A stretch of DNA of 64,000 nucleotides from CAVVAL01 sp963742725 (lineage in GTDB: Bacteria > Actinomycetota > Actinomycetes > Mycobacteriales > Cryptosporangiaceae): contig CAVUMX010000001.1 of the NCBI GenBank assembly GCA_963742725.1, forward strand, positions 496,001-560,000, written 5' to 3'. The position numbers and the translations under genes were made by a program. Positions 48,256-58,545 of this stretch are shown here, one piece after another. Position 1 is the first letter of the stretch, and every line of letters begins with the position of its first letter. The notes beneath the pieces are model-generated. The model saw only the letters and a program-made list of their open reading frames with translations, ran no database searches and was not told the DNA's origin.

Positions 48256-49496
48256 GCGGCGTCCAGCGGGTCGTCCGCCTCAGCTACGGGTTCCAGTTCT
48301 TCTTCGGCCTGCTGTGGTGGCTGCCGATCTTCTACGAGTTCCAGCGCGGGATCGGGCTGTCCGACAGCGAGATCTTCGGCATCCAGAGCATCTACTACAT
48401 CGCGTTCTGCCTGTTCGAGATCCCGACTGGCATGTTCGCGGACCGGTTCGACTACCGGCGCTGCCTGCTCGCCGGCGCTGCCGTGCTGACGGTCGCGAAC
48501 CTGATCCCGGTCGGCGCCGCCTCCTACGGCGGGTTCCTGGCGCACTTCCTGCTCATCGCGCTCGCCCGGTCGCTGGTCTCCGGCGCCGCCAGCGCCTACC
48601 TGTTCGAGTACCTGCGGCGCTCCGGCGCCGGCGAGCTGTACCGGCAGACCGAGGGCCGCGGACGCGCGTACAGCCTGATCGGACGCGTCGTCTGCTGGCC
48701 GCTCGTCGGCCTCCTCATGCAGTGGCATGCGCCGTCCCCGTACTGGCTGAGCGCGGCCAGCACGCTGGTCGCCGCCGGGTTCGCGCTCGCCATGCCGCCG
48801 CTGCCCGCCGGGCCGGTCGACGCGCGGCGCACCCCGATCTGGACGACGCTCGGCAACGCCTTCGGGATCCTGCGCGACTCGCGCGTCCTGGTGCTGATCA
48901 TGGTCCAGGGCGTGGCGATCTTCACGCTCGTCCGGATCTGCCAGGTCAACCTGTTCCAGCCGATCCTCGGCGCCAAGGACCTGCCGGTGACGACGTTCGG
49001 CGTGGTGCTGGCCGCCATGACGGTGTTCGAGGCGGCGGGCGCGGCGCGGGTCGGGTGGCTCACCCGGTACGTCACCGACCTGCGCGCCGTATTCGTGCTC
49101 ACAGCGGTCATGGCGCTCAGCCTGGCGCTGGTGGTTCCGGTGGGCGCTGTCGGCGTGGTCGTGCTGCTGTGCGTGTTCGCGCTGGCGTCGGGGCTGTCGT
49201 TCCCGGTCCAACGTCAACTGCTCAACACCGCGATTCCGGACTCCCGTTACCGCGCGACCCTGCTGTCGGCCGAGTCGATCATCGACCGTGCGGTGTGCGC
49301 GCTCGTGGCGCTGGCACTGGGCGCCTACCTGGCGCGGGGCGAGCTGAACGAGTTCCTGGTGACGTCCGCGGCGGGGACGTTCGTGCTCATGCTGGTCGTC
49401 GGCGGCCTGCTGGTGCGGGCGCGGCGAGCCGCTACCAGTGACCCCGTCGCGGCCGGGGCTGGCACGTCGGGCACGTATACGACGACCGGTTCATGA
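48252..49496 (+). CDS. MFS transporter
   Basis: A 414-residue major facilitator protein with about 12 helices. The loop 2-3 motif appears as GMFADRFDYRRCLLAGAA and helices include LRLSYGFQFFFGLLWWLPIF-like residues at the start. GTG at 48252 overlaps the PPDK-like stop (GTGA), so the two are co-translated. It is probably the exporter of whatever the ATP-grasp and PPDK-like enzymes make. Its 3' end overlaps the convergent fpg gene by 65 bases. Confidence 0.88.
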   Translation: MSGVQRVVRLSYGFQFFFGLLWWLPIFYEFQRGIGLSDSEIFGIQSIYYIAFCLFEIPTGMFADRFDYRRCLLAGAAVLTVANLIPVGAASYGGFLAHFLLIALARSLVSGAASAYLFEYLRRSGAGELYRQTEGRGRAYSLIGRVVCWPLVGLLMQWHAPSPYWLSAASTLVAAGFALAMPPLPAGPVDARRTPIWTTLGNAFGILRDSRVLVLIMVQGVAIFTLVRICQVNLFQPILGAKDLPVTTFGVVLAAMTVFEAAGAARVGWLTRYVTDLRAVFVLTAVMALSLALVVPVGAVGVVVLLCVFALASGLSFPVQRQLLNTAIPDSRYRATLLSAESIIDRAVCALVALALGAYLARGELNEFLVTSAAGTFVLMLVVGGLLVRARRAATSDPVAAGAGTSGTYTTTGS

Positions 49497-50286
49497 ACGG
49501 GTCGCGCCGGATCGGCGTGCCGCAGCGCCCGCACGGCTCGCCCTCCTGCCCGTAGGCGTTGAGGGACCGGTCGAAGTAGCCGCTCTGCCCGTTGACGTTG
49601 ACGTACAGGGCGTCGAACGAGGTACCGCCCTGGTCGAGCGCGGACGACATCACCTCCCGCGCGTGGCCGAGGAGCTGCGCGGCGACCGTGCGGGGCAGCG
49701 TCTCGGTGGGGCGGGCGAAGTGCAGCGGCACGCGCCACAGCGCCTCGTCCGCGTAGATGTTGCCGACGCCGGAGATCAGTGTCTGGTCCAGCAGCGCCCG
49801 CTTGACGCCCGTCCTGCGGCGCCGGATGCCGGCCACGAACGCGTCGTCGTCGAAGGCCGGGTCGAGCGGGTCCAGGGCGATGTGCGCGATGCTCGGCGGC
49901 AGGACGGCCGCGTCGGCTTCGACGGCGAGGCCGCCGAACGTGCGCTGGTCGACGAAGCGCAGCTCGGGACCGCCGTCGGTGAACGTGAACCGGATGCGCA
50001 GGTGGGTCTCGTCCGGCGCCTCGGCCGGCTGGACCAGCAGCTGCCCGCTCATGCCCAGGTGGCCGACCACGGCGTCACCGGAGTCGAGGGGCAGCCACAG
50101 GTACTTGCCCCGGCGCCGCGCGCCTGTGATCTTGCGGCCGGCGAGCAGCTCGGCGAAGTGTTCGGGGCCCGGGAGGTGCCGGCGGATCGACCGGCCGTGG
50201 AACACCGTGACGGTGCCGATCGTCCGGCCGACGACCCACTGGTCGAGCCCCCGCCGGACAACCTCGACCTCAGGAAGCTCAGGCAT
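49432..50286 (-). CDS. mutM: Formamidopyrimidine-DNA glycosylase
   Basis: Excises 8-oxoguanine and FapyG from DNA. The 284-residue protein starts with the catalytic PELPEVEVVRRGLD (Pro2, Glu3), has GHLGMSGQL, GVGNIYADEALW and the zinc finger CGRCGTPIRRDPFMNRSSY followed by TCPTC. Start at 50286 because Pro must be residue 2. Just downstream of rnc (7-base gap), as in mycobacteria. The final 65 bases overlap the convergent MFS gene. Confidence 0.97.
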   Translation of the reverse strand: MPELPEVEVVRRGLDQWVVGRTIGTVTVFHGRSIRRHLPGPEHFAELLAGRKITGARRRGKYLWLPLDSGDAVVGHLGMSGQLLVQPAEAPDETHLRIRFTFTDGGPELRFVDQRTFGGLAVEADAAVLPPSIAHIALDPLDPAFDDDAFVAGIRRRRTGVKRALLDQTLISGVGNIYADEALWRVPLHFARPTETLPRTVAAQLLGHAREVMSSALDQGGTSFDALYVNVNGQSGYFDRSLNAYGQEGEPCGRCGTPIRRDPFMNRSSYTCPTCQPRPRRGHW

Positions 50287-50293
50287 ACCGGCC

Positions 50294-51046
50294 CTAGCTC
50301 TGGGTGGCGGTGGCGCGGCCGGGGACCGGGTCGTCGGTGGGCTCGCCGGACCGCTCGCGCAGGGCACGCCACGCCAGTTCGGCGGCGCGCTGCTCGGCTT
50401 CCTTCTTGCTGCGGCCCTCGCCGCTGCCCAGCTCGTCGCCGCCGACGACAGCCGTCGCGGTGAACATCTTGGCGTGGTCCGGGCCGGATTCGGTCACCCG
50501 GTACTCGGGGACGCCGAAGCCGTGCGTGGCGGTCAGCTCCTGGAGGCTCGTCTTCCAGTCGAGGCCGGCGCCGCGCTGCGCCGCGTCGTCCATGACCTGG
50601 TCGAACAGCCGGTGGACGACCTTGGAGGCCGTCTCCAACCCGTGTTCGAGGTAGATCGCGCCGAGCATCGCCTCAAGCGTGTCGGCCAGGATGCTGGCCT
50701 TGTCGCGGCCGCCGGTGGCCTCCTCGCCCTTGCCGAGGAGCAGGTGGGCGCCGAGCCCGCCCGGACCGAGCTGGCGGGCCACGTCGGCCAGCGCCCGCAT
50801 GTTCACCACGGAGGCGCGCAGCTTCGCGAGCTGGCCTTCGGGCAGGTCCGGGTAGTTGCGGAACAGCGCGGAGGTCACGACGAGGCCGAGGACGGCGTCG
50901 CCGAGGAACTCCAGCCGCTCGTTCGTCGGCAGTCCACCGTTCTCGTACGCGTACGAGCGGTGCGTCAGGGCGCGGGTGAGCAGGTCGGGCTCAAGCCCCA
51001 CACCAAATGCCGCGGCCAGCAGGGTCGCGGGCGGGCGGTCCTTCAT
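50294..51046 (-). CDS. rnc: Ribonuclease III
   Basis: Cuts double-stranded RNA, including rRNA precursors. 250 residues: the RNase III signature NERLEFLGDAVLGLVVT, second metal site LADTLEAMLGAIYLEHG, and a C-terminal double-stranded RNA-binding domain with GSGEGRSKKEAEQRAAELAW. ATG at 51046. Preceded by rpmF with a 165-base gap in which no convincing gene lies. Confidence 0.97.
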   Translation of the reverse strand: MKDRPPATLLAAAFGVGLEPDLLTRALTHRSYAYENGGLPTNERLEFLGDAVLGLVVTSALFRNYPDLPEGQLAKLRASVVNMRALADVARQLGPGGLGAHLLLGKGEEATGGRDKASILADTLEAMLGAIYLEHGLETASKVVHRLFDQVMDDAAQRGAGLDWKTSLQELTATHGFGVPEYRVTESGPDHAKMFTATAVVGGDELGSGEGRSKKEAEQRAAELAWRALRERSGEPTDDPVPGRATATQS

Positions 51047-51211
51047 CGCTGCACCCCCCGGGCACGGTCATGGGACGGCACAGCTTCATCGGACTCGGTA
51101 CTGGCGGCCAGAACGCCGTCGACCACTCCGGCGGGAGAACATGCCCCGCCGGGGAGGTCGGCGGCGATCCGTGCGGCGTACCGGACGGATCGCGTCACCG
51201 ACTGAAGCCGG

Positions 51212-51385
51212 TCAGACGACGACAGCCTGGCGACCGTTGTACTGACCGCAGACGCCACACGCGGTGTGCGACAGCTTCGGCGACTTGCACTGCGGGCACG
51301 GCTGCGTCTGCACAGCGGTGGTCTTCCACTGCGAACGGCGCGAGCGGGTGTTGCTACGCGACATCCTGCGCTTCGGGACGGCCAC
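51212..51385 (-). CDS. rpmF: 50S ribosomal protein L32
   Basis: A 57-residue L32, found by direct translation. It begins AVPKRRMSRSNTRSRRSQWK and carries the zinc ribbon CPQCKSPKLSHTACGVC, so it is the Cys-containing, zinc-binding form. GTG start at 51385, only two bases after the DUF177 stop, with AGGAG about ten bases upstream inside that gene. The DUF177-rpmF pair is conserved across bacteria. Confidence 0.97.
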   Translation of the reverse strand: MAVPKRRMSRSNTRSRRSQWKTTAVQTQPCPQCKSPKLSHTACGVCGQYNGRQAVVV

Positions 51386-51387
51386 GG

Positions 51388-51990
51388 CTACTTCTCCTGA
51401 CTCCGGGTCGCCGAGTCTTCCGGCGACGATTCGTTCATCTGCTGCAGAGCGGCCCAGCGCGGGTCGACCTGGTCGTGGGTGTGGTCGTCCGGCAGCTCGT
51501 CCCAGTGCTCACCACATTCGGAGCACAGGCCCGGGCAGTCCGGACGGCACAGCGGGTTGGTCGGCAGCGCGAGCACCACCGCGTCCCGCAGCGCCGGTTC
51601 CAGGTCGATCAGATCGCCCTGCAACCGGCTGACCTCGTCCTCTTCCGACGTCATGTCCGAGGCGCTGTCCGGGTAGACGTACAGCTCCTGGACGTTGACG
51701 TCGACCGGTTCGCTCATCGGGTCGAGGCAGCGACCGCACTCACCCTCCACCGACATGGTCGCGGTCCCGGAGACGAGAACGCCTTCCATGACCGATTCGA
51801 GCCGGAGGTCGAGTTCGACGGTCGCCCCCTTCGGGACGCCGATCAGCTCAAGCCCGAAACCATCCGGCGCGGGAACGGGGCGGCGTAGGCGCTTCATCGA
51901 CCCGGGACGGCGGCCCAGCTCGCGCGAGTCCAGCACGAGGGGCGATCGGGGGTCGATGTGCGGCGCCTGCGTCTTCCTATTCTCGGGCAT
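51388..51990 (-). CDS. YceD family protein (DUF177)
   Basis: A 200-residue protein of the YceD/DUF177 family, linked to 23S rRNA or large-subunit biogenesis in other bacteria and plastids. It shows VEGECGRCLDPMSEPVDV and the cysteine cluster LCRPDCPGLCSECGEHW typical of Gram-positive members, probably a zinc site. ATG at 51990. First gene of the segment with rpmF and rnc; the gap to 52176 should hold a promoter, with TAGGCT near 52016-52021 as a weak -10 candidate. Confidence 0.93.
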   Translation of the reverse strand: MPENRKTQAPHIDPRSPLVLDSRELGRRPGSMKRLRRPVPAPDGFGLELIGVPKGATVELDLRLESVMEGVLVSGTATMSVEGECGRCLDPMSEPVDVNVQELYVYPDSASDMTSEEDEVSRLQGDLIDLEPALRDAVVLALPTNPLCRPDCPGLCSECGEHWDELPDDHTHDQVDPRWAALQQMNESSPEDSATRSQEK

Positions 51991-52176
51991 GATCGGTTCC
52001 GGACCTGTCTAGGCCATCGCGAAGCCTACCGTACGACCCCGCCAGAAGTGGAATCGCGCCCGTGAGCGGGAGGAGGGCGCCGCGCTGTCGAAAGCCGGGC
52101 GACACACCGGCGGAGCCGTGGTGTGGCGCACGGCGTCGACAGCGCATAGAGGCGCCCGACCAGCGAACAATGTGAA

Positions 52177-52671
52177 TCAGAATGGGAGGGGCTTCTCTTC
52201 CGCGTTGGGGTCGAAGCTGCCGATCTCGCTGAGGGCGCGCATCTTGTCGCGGCCCCGCTCGACGGTCGACATGGTGCGCTGGAGCATCTGCTCGAAGTTG
52301 GCGAGCGTGGTGTCGACGTACTCCTCGACCTCGTCACGCAGGCGCTGAGCTTCGGCGCGGGCCTCGGCGACGATGCGGGACGCCTCGTGCTCGGCGGAGA
52401 CGGTGACCTCGGCCACAGACACCAGCCGGGCGTGCTCGGCCTCGCCCTCGCTGATGATCCGCTCGGCCTCCCGCTGGCCGGCCATGATGATCTTGTCGCG
52501 CTCGTCGAGGAGCGCCTGGGCCCGGCGGACCTCGGTGGGCAGTTCGCCGCGCAGCTCGTCGAGCATCGACAGCAGCTCGCTGCGGTTGACCCGCACGTTC
52601 CCCGACATGGGCACGGCCTTCGCGGCCTCCACGAACGCACTGATCTCGTCGATGCGGTCGAGCGGGTCCAT
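52177..52671 (-). CDS. DivIVA-like coiled-coil protein (SepIVA-like)
   Basis: A 164-residue protein with a short N-terminal DivIVA-like part (MDPLDRIDEISAFVEAAKAV) and a long coiled coil (QREAERIISEGEAEHARLV, then AEARAEAQRLRDEVEEYVD). Position between coaD and DUF177/rnc matches mycobacterial Rv2927c (SepIVA), a regulator of septation and envelope growth. ATG 52671 has GGAG seven bases upstream; GTG 52713, overlapping the coaD stop (GTGA), would add 14 residues. Confidence 0.8.
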   Translation of the reverse strand: MDPLDRIDEISAFVEAAKAVPMSGNVRVNRSELLSMLDELRGELPTEVRRAQALLDERDKIIMAGQREAERIISEGEAEHARLVSVAEVTVSAEHEASRIVAEARAEAQRLRDEVEEYVDTTLANFEQMLQRTMSTVERGRDKMRALSEIGSFDPNAEEKPLPF

Positions 52672-52709
52672 GGCGGGGCTCCGGTCTAGTGACGGTTCGG
52701 CGGTGGCAT

Positions 52710-53192
52710 TCACTGCGGAGGTTCCAATCGTTCGACGAGTCGCAGGCGAACGGCCTCCGGCACGTGCGCCGAGACGTCGCCACCATACTTCGCGACGTCC
52801 TTGACGAGGCTCGACGAAAGGAACGAGTACAGGGGGTTGGTGGCGAGGAACATCGTCTCGACGCCGGCCAGCCCGTGGTTCATCTGAGCCTGCTGTAGTT
52901 CGTAGTCGAAGTCGCTGACCGCACGCAGCCCCTTGACGACCACGGGTATGTCGTTGGCCTTGCAGTAGTCGACGAGTAGTCCCCGGAACGACTCGACGCG
53001 GACGTTGCCGTACGAGGCCGTGACCTCGCGCAGCATCGACATCCGCTCGTCGATGGTGAACAGGCCGGACTTCGCCTGGTTGATGAGTACGGCGACGACG
53101 ACCTCGTCGTACAGGCGACTGGCCCGTCCGATGACGTCGAGGTGGCCGTTGGTGACCGGATCGAAAGAGCCTGGGCAGACAGCACGTCTCAC
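52710..53192 (-). CDS. coaD: Phosphopantetheine adenylyltransferase
   Basis: Penultimate step of coenzyme A synthesis. The 160-residue protein starts RRAVCPGSFDPVTNGHLDVI, containing the nucleotidyltransferase TxGH-type motif. It has KGLRAVSDFDYELQQAQMN and the SSSLVKDVAKYGGDV segment. GTG at 53192 overlaps the rsmD stop as GTGA. rsmD-coaD is a standard pair. Confidence 0.97.
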   Translation of the reverse strand: MRRAVCPGSFDPVTNGHLDVIGRASRLYDEVVVAVLINQAKSGLFTIDERMSMLREVTASYGNVRVESFRGLLVDYCKANDIPVVVKGLRAVSDFDYELQQAQMNHGLAGVETMFLATNPLYSFLSSSLVKDVAKYGGDVSAHVPEAVRLRLVERLEPPQ

Positions 53193-53746
53193 GATGCGCG
53201 ACCGTACCAAAGCGTGCCCTCCCCGTACCGGCGTGAACGCACGGGAACGAGTGGCATCGGCCACACCCAGCCCGGGTCCCGGGTGGCGCGCTCGACGACG
53301 ACCACGGCGTCCGGGGCCAGCCAGCCCCCCTCGGCGAGCCGGCTGAGAACGGTCGCCAGCTCGTCGGCGGGGAGCGCGTACGGGGGGTCGGCGAAGACGA
53401 TGTCGTACGGCGCGTCGGGGGCGCCCTCGACCGCCCGTTCGACCCGGTCGGCGCGGACGTCGGCGCCGGTCAGACCCAGTGCGGCCGCGTTGTCCCGCAG
53501 GGTGCGCGCCGCCCGCGGATCGGCCTCGACGAGCAGCGCGTGGACGGCGCCGCGCGAGAGGGCTTCGAGGCCGACGGCGCCTGATCCGGCGTACAGGTCG
53601 AGGATGCGCGCGCCGTCCAGATCGGTCAGGACGGCGAGCGAGCTGAACAACGCCTCGCGGGTGCGGTCGGAGGTGGGGCGGGTGTTGCGCCCCGGCGGTA
53701 CGGCGAGTCGCCGCCCGCCCGCGGTCCCCGCGACGATGCGTGTCAC
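53189..53746 (-). CDS. rsmD: 16S rRNA (guanine966-N2)-methyltransferase
   Basis: A 185-residue SAM-dependent enzyme. The SAM-binding motif is ILDLYAGSGAVGLEALSRG and the catalytic N-methyltransferase motif DPPY is in YDIVFADPPYALPADE. N-terminus TRIVAGTAGGRRLAVPPG is typical, supporting GTG at 53746 rather than the longer reading. Downstream of recG by 42 bases and overlapping coaD by four. Confidence 0.95.
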   Translation of the reverse strand: MTRIVAGTAGGRRLAVPPGRNTRPTSDRTREALFSSLAVLTDLDGARILDLYAGSGAVGLEALSRGAVHALLVEADPRAARTLRDNAAALGLTGADVRADRVERAVEGAPDAPYDIVFADPPYALPADELATVLSRLAEGGWLAPDAVVVVERATRDPGWVWPMPLVPVRSRRYGEGTLWYGRAS

Positions 53747-53788
53747 GGCACTATTCTGTCCCCCGGCAGCCACCGGCCGGGCAGCGGC

Positions 53789-55958
<2,170 letters not shown>

Positions 55959-55965
55959 CCGGCGC

Positions 55966-57615
55966 TCATTCGACGCCGATGAGCAGCGGGTAGTGCGGCT
56001 GGCCGCCGTCGTAGACCTGGTGCTCGGCGAACGGCCAGCTGGCTGAGAGGTGCTCGCCCAGCGTGTCGCCGAAGCCGGCGGGCGCGTCGGCGCCGGTCAC
56101 GAGCGTGACCAGCTCGCCACCGCCGCCGAGGAGCCGGTCGAGCAGTTCCGTGGCCACCGCCGCCAGCTCGGTGCCGATCAGGACGACCTCGCCCTCCACC
56201 AGGCCCAGCACGTCACCGGCGTGGCACGGGCCGGCGAGCGTCAGCGCGTCCCGGTAGGCGACCGTGACCTCCGCCCAACGGGTCGCGGCGGCGGCCTCGG
56301 CCATCGCGATGACGTCCTCGCTGAAGCGGCGGTTCGGGTCGCGGACGGCGAGCGCCGCGATGGCCTGTACCGGCGACTTGGTGTGCACGACCGACACGAT
56401 GTAGCCGTCCGCGCGGGCCTCGTCGGCGGCGGCCTCGGCGACCGCCCGGACGTTCCCGTCGTTCGGCAGCACGACCACCCGGCCCGCCGCCGTCTCCCGG
56501 ATCGCCGCCAGCACCTCGGCCGTGGACGGGTTGGCGCCCGCGCCGCCCCGCACGACCACCGCGCCCTCGCTGGCGAAGAGGTTGGTCAGGCCCACGCCGC
56601 GGGCCACCGCGACCGCCGCGCGGGCGTCCGGGTCCCGCTGGGCCAGCGCCGGGCGGGGTGCGGCGATCTGGTCGGCGAACCGCGTCACCGAGATCCGGTG
56701 CGGACGCCCGGCCACGACGCCCGCCTCGATCGCCGCCCCGACGTCGTTCACGTGCACGTGGACGTTCCACACCTCGATCTCGCCGCCGTACGCGCCCGCG
56801 CCGACGACCACGACCGAATCGCCGAGCCCGGTCAGTTCGCCCTTGAGCGCGTCGACCGCCGGGGCGTGCGCGTCGAGCAGGTACTGCACCTCGTAGGCGT
56901 ACTCGTCCGACCCGGACTCGCGCTCCACGACCAGCAGCGACGGATCCCGGGCGATCCGGGCGAGCGGGGCGGTGGCGGGTGTCGTCCCGGCGACCACGCC
57001 GACCAGGGCGTCGAGCAGGACGACGAGACCGCGCCCGCCCGCGTCGACCACGCCCGCGCGGGCCAGGACGGGGAGCTGTTGCGGGGTGCGGTCCAGCGCC
57101 TCCGCCGCGCCCCGGGCCGCTGCTGTCGCGACCGCGAGCAGGTCGTCGCTGTCCGCCGCCTTCGCCGCGTCGGCCGCCGCCCTGGCCACGGTCAGGACGG
57201 TGCCCTCGACCGGCTCGGCGACCGCCGCGTAACAGGCGTCCGCCGCGCGTTGCAGCGCTCCGGCCAGCTCCCGCCCGCGCACGTCCGGCTGGGCGGCCAG
57301 CGCGTCGGCGATCCCGCGCAGCAGCTGCGACACGATGACGCCGGAGTTGCCCCGTGCGCCCAGCAGCGCGCCCCGCGCCATGCAGCGCAGGGCCCGGCCC
57401 AGACGGGTCACCTCGTGCTCGGTGCCGCCCTCGTCCGGCTCCGCCGCGAGGGCTTCCGCCGCCGAGGCGAACGTGAGGACCAGGTTCGTGCCCGTGTCGC
57501 CGTCCGGCACCGGGTAGACGTTGAGGTCGTCGATCTCCCGCTGGTGATGGCGCAACGCGTCCAGCGCGGCCGCACACCAGCGCCGCGCGTCGGCAGCGTC
57601 GAAGCGCAAGAGCAA
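55966..57615 (-). CDS. DAK2 domain protein (FakA/YloV-like kinase subunit)
   Basis: A 549-residue protein. The N-terminal DhaL-like ATP-binding domain has IDDLNVYPVPDGDTGTNLVL and LLGARGNSGVIVSQLLRGI. The middle and C-terminal parts match FakA/YloV, including GANPSTAEVLAAI and VVLPNDGNVRAVAEAAAD. FakA phosphorylates fatty acids bound to FakB; here the partner is not in the window. The TTG start at 57615 has AAGGGG upstream. It is eight bases upstream of recG, the usual actinobacterial order, and divergent from rpmB. Confidence 0.92.
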   Translation of the reverse strand: MLLRFDAADARRWCAAALDALRHHQREIDDLNVYPVPDGDTGTNLVLTFASAAEALAAEPDEGGTEHEVTRLGRALRCMARGALLGARGNSGVIVSQLLRGIADALAAQPDVRGRELAGALQRAADACYAAVAEPVEGTVLTVARAAADAAKAADSDDLLAVATAAARGAAEALDRTPQQLPVLARAGVVDAGGRGLVVLLDALVGVVAGTTPATAPLARIARDPSLLVVERESGSDEYAYEVQYLLDAHAPAVDALKGELTGLGDSVVVVGAGAYGGEIEVWNVHVHVNDVGAAIEAGVVAGRPHRISVTRFADQIAAPRPALAQRDPDARAAVAVARGVGLTNLFASEGAVVVRGGAGANPSTAEVLAAIRETAAGRVVVLPNDGNVRAVAEAAADEARADGYIVSVVHTKSPVQAIAALAVRDPNRRFSEDVIAMAEAAAATRWAEVTVAYRDALTLAGPCHAGDVLGLVEGEVVLIGTELAAVATELLDRLLGGGGELVTLVTGADAPAGFGDTLGEHLSASWPFAEHQVYDGGQPHYPLLIGVE

Positions 57616-57686
57616 GCGCCACCCCTTCCCGCGAACCCGTGGCAGAACCCTATGACACGGGCCACGCCGCGGCGGACCGACCCGGT

Positions 57687-57716
57687 TTGCTGCTACTACC
57701 GCCGCCTAGGTACCCT
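57687..57716 (+). promoter_or_regulatory. Candidate rpmB promoter
   Basis: TTGCTG (57687-57692) and TACCCT (57711-57716) are separated by 18 bases and lie 58 bases before the rpmB start. Spacing and the TAnnnT -10 fit a housekeeping-sigma promoter. Based on pattern only. Confidence 0.45.
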
Positions 57717-57774
57717 GTCGTGGTTGCCCGCAGTCCAGCCGGGCGAGTTCCGCGATCATCCAGGAGAGTTTCCC

Positions 57775-57966
57775 GTGGCTAGCGTGTGCGACGTTTGTGG
57801 CAAGGGGCCGGGCTTCGGCATGTCGGTGTCCCACTCCCACCGGCGCACCAACCGCCGGTGGAACCCGAACATCCAGGTCGTGCGTACGCCGGCCGGTGGT
57901 GGCAACACCAAGCGGGTCAAGGCCTGCACCTCCTGCATCAAGGCCGGCAAGGTCGTCCGGGGCTAG
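57775..57966 (+). CDS. rpmB: 50S ribosomal protein L28
   Basis: A 63-residue L28. Starts ASVCDVCGKGPGFGMSVSHS and ends VKACTSCIKAGKVVRG; the CxxC pairs make it the zinc-binding form. GTG at 57775 follows AGGAG with an eight-base gap. A single-gene unit with its own promoter candidate and a strong intrinsic terminator, opposite in direction to DAK2-recG. Confidence 0.97.
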   Translation: MASVCDVCGKGPGFGMSVSHSHRRTNRRWNPNIQVVRTPAGGGNTKRVKACTSCIKAGKVVRG

Positions 57967-57985
57967 TACCCCGCGAAGCTTCACG

Positions 57986-58018
57986 AGTCGGGTCGGCGTC
58001 ACGCCGGCCCGACTTTTT
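57986..58018 (+). terminator. Intrinsic terminator after rpmB
   Basis: AGTCGGGTCGGCG (57986-57998) pairs with CGCCGGCCCGACT (58002-58014), 13 pairs including one G-U, with loop TCA and a run of five T ending at 58018. It is the clearest classical terminator in the window. Twenty bases after the rpmB stop. Confidence 0.9.
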
Positions 58019-58040
58019 GCGTCCCGGGGTTCCGGGCGTG

Positions 58041-58511
58041 TCAGTGCGTGCGGGCCGGCACGTTGAGGAGCTTGCCGAAGCAGCGGCAGTCGTCCTCGGC
58101 CGCGTAGATGCCGTATCCGGGGATGCCCGTGTAGCCGGACGACGTGTAGAGCGCGATCGCCTCGGGCTGCTTCGTCCCCGTCTCCAGGATGGCCCGGTCG
58201 ATGCCGGCGTCGCGGATGCTCGCCTCCAGCGCGGCGAGGATGCGACGGGCCAGACCCCGGCCCCGACCTGCCGGGACGACGAACATGCGCTTGATCTCGG
58301 CGTCGGCGCCGTTGACCCGCCAGCCGCCGCACGCCAGCGGCACCCCGTCGACGTACGCCACGAGGAACGCCCCGTTCGGCGCGGTGAACTGGGCCGGATC
58401 GACCGGGGTCGCGTCGCCCTCGCCGTAGCGGCGCACGTACTCCTCCTGAAGCTCGGCGATGAACGCCTGCGCGACGGGGCTCTCGTACGTTTCGACGCGG
58501 ATCTCGATCAC
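58041..58511 (-). CDS. GNAT family N-acetyltransferase
   Basis: A 156-residue acetyltransferase. The acetyl-CoA motif A is MFVVPAGRGRGLARRILAAL, with the beta-4/beta-5 region EIKRMFVV and C-terminal ALYTSSGYTGIPGYG. Substrate unknown. GTG at 58511 (IEIRVETYESPVAQAF). It follows thiL by 34 bases and may be co-transcribed. Confidence 0.88.
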   Translation of the reverse strand: MIEIRVETYESPVAQAFIAELQEEYVRRYGEGDATPVDPAQFTAPNGAFLVAYVDGVPLACGGWRVNGADAEIKRMFVVPAGRGRGLARRILAALEASIRDAGIDRAILETGTKQPEAIALYTSSGYTGIPGYGIYAAEDDCRCFGKLLNVPARTH

Positions 58512-58545
58512 GCCCCCGAGCCTCGCACGGCGGGCCAGCGGATTT

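Noticed and set aside
51043..51258. Open frame of 71 codons between rpmF and rnc, ending in an ATGA overlap with rnc
   Set aside because: Its third positions are much less GC-rich than true genes here, it would overlap the rpmF 3' end, and the product has no recognisable fold. The ATGA overlap alone is not enough.
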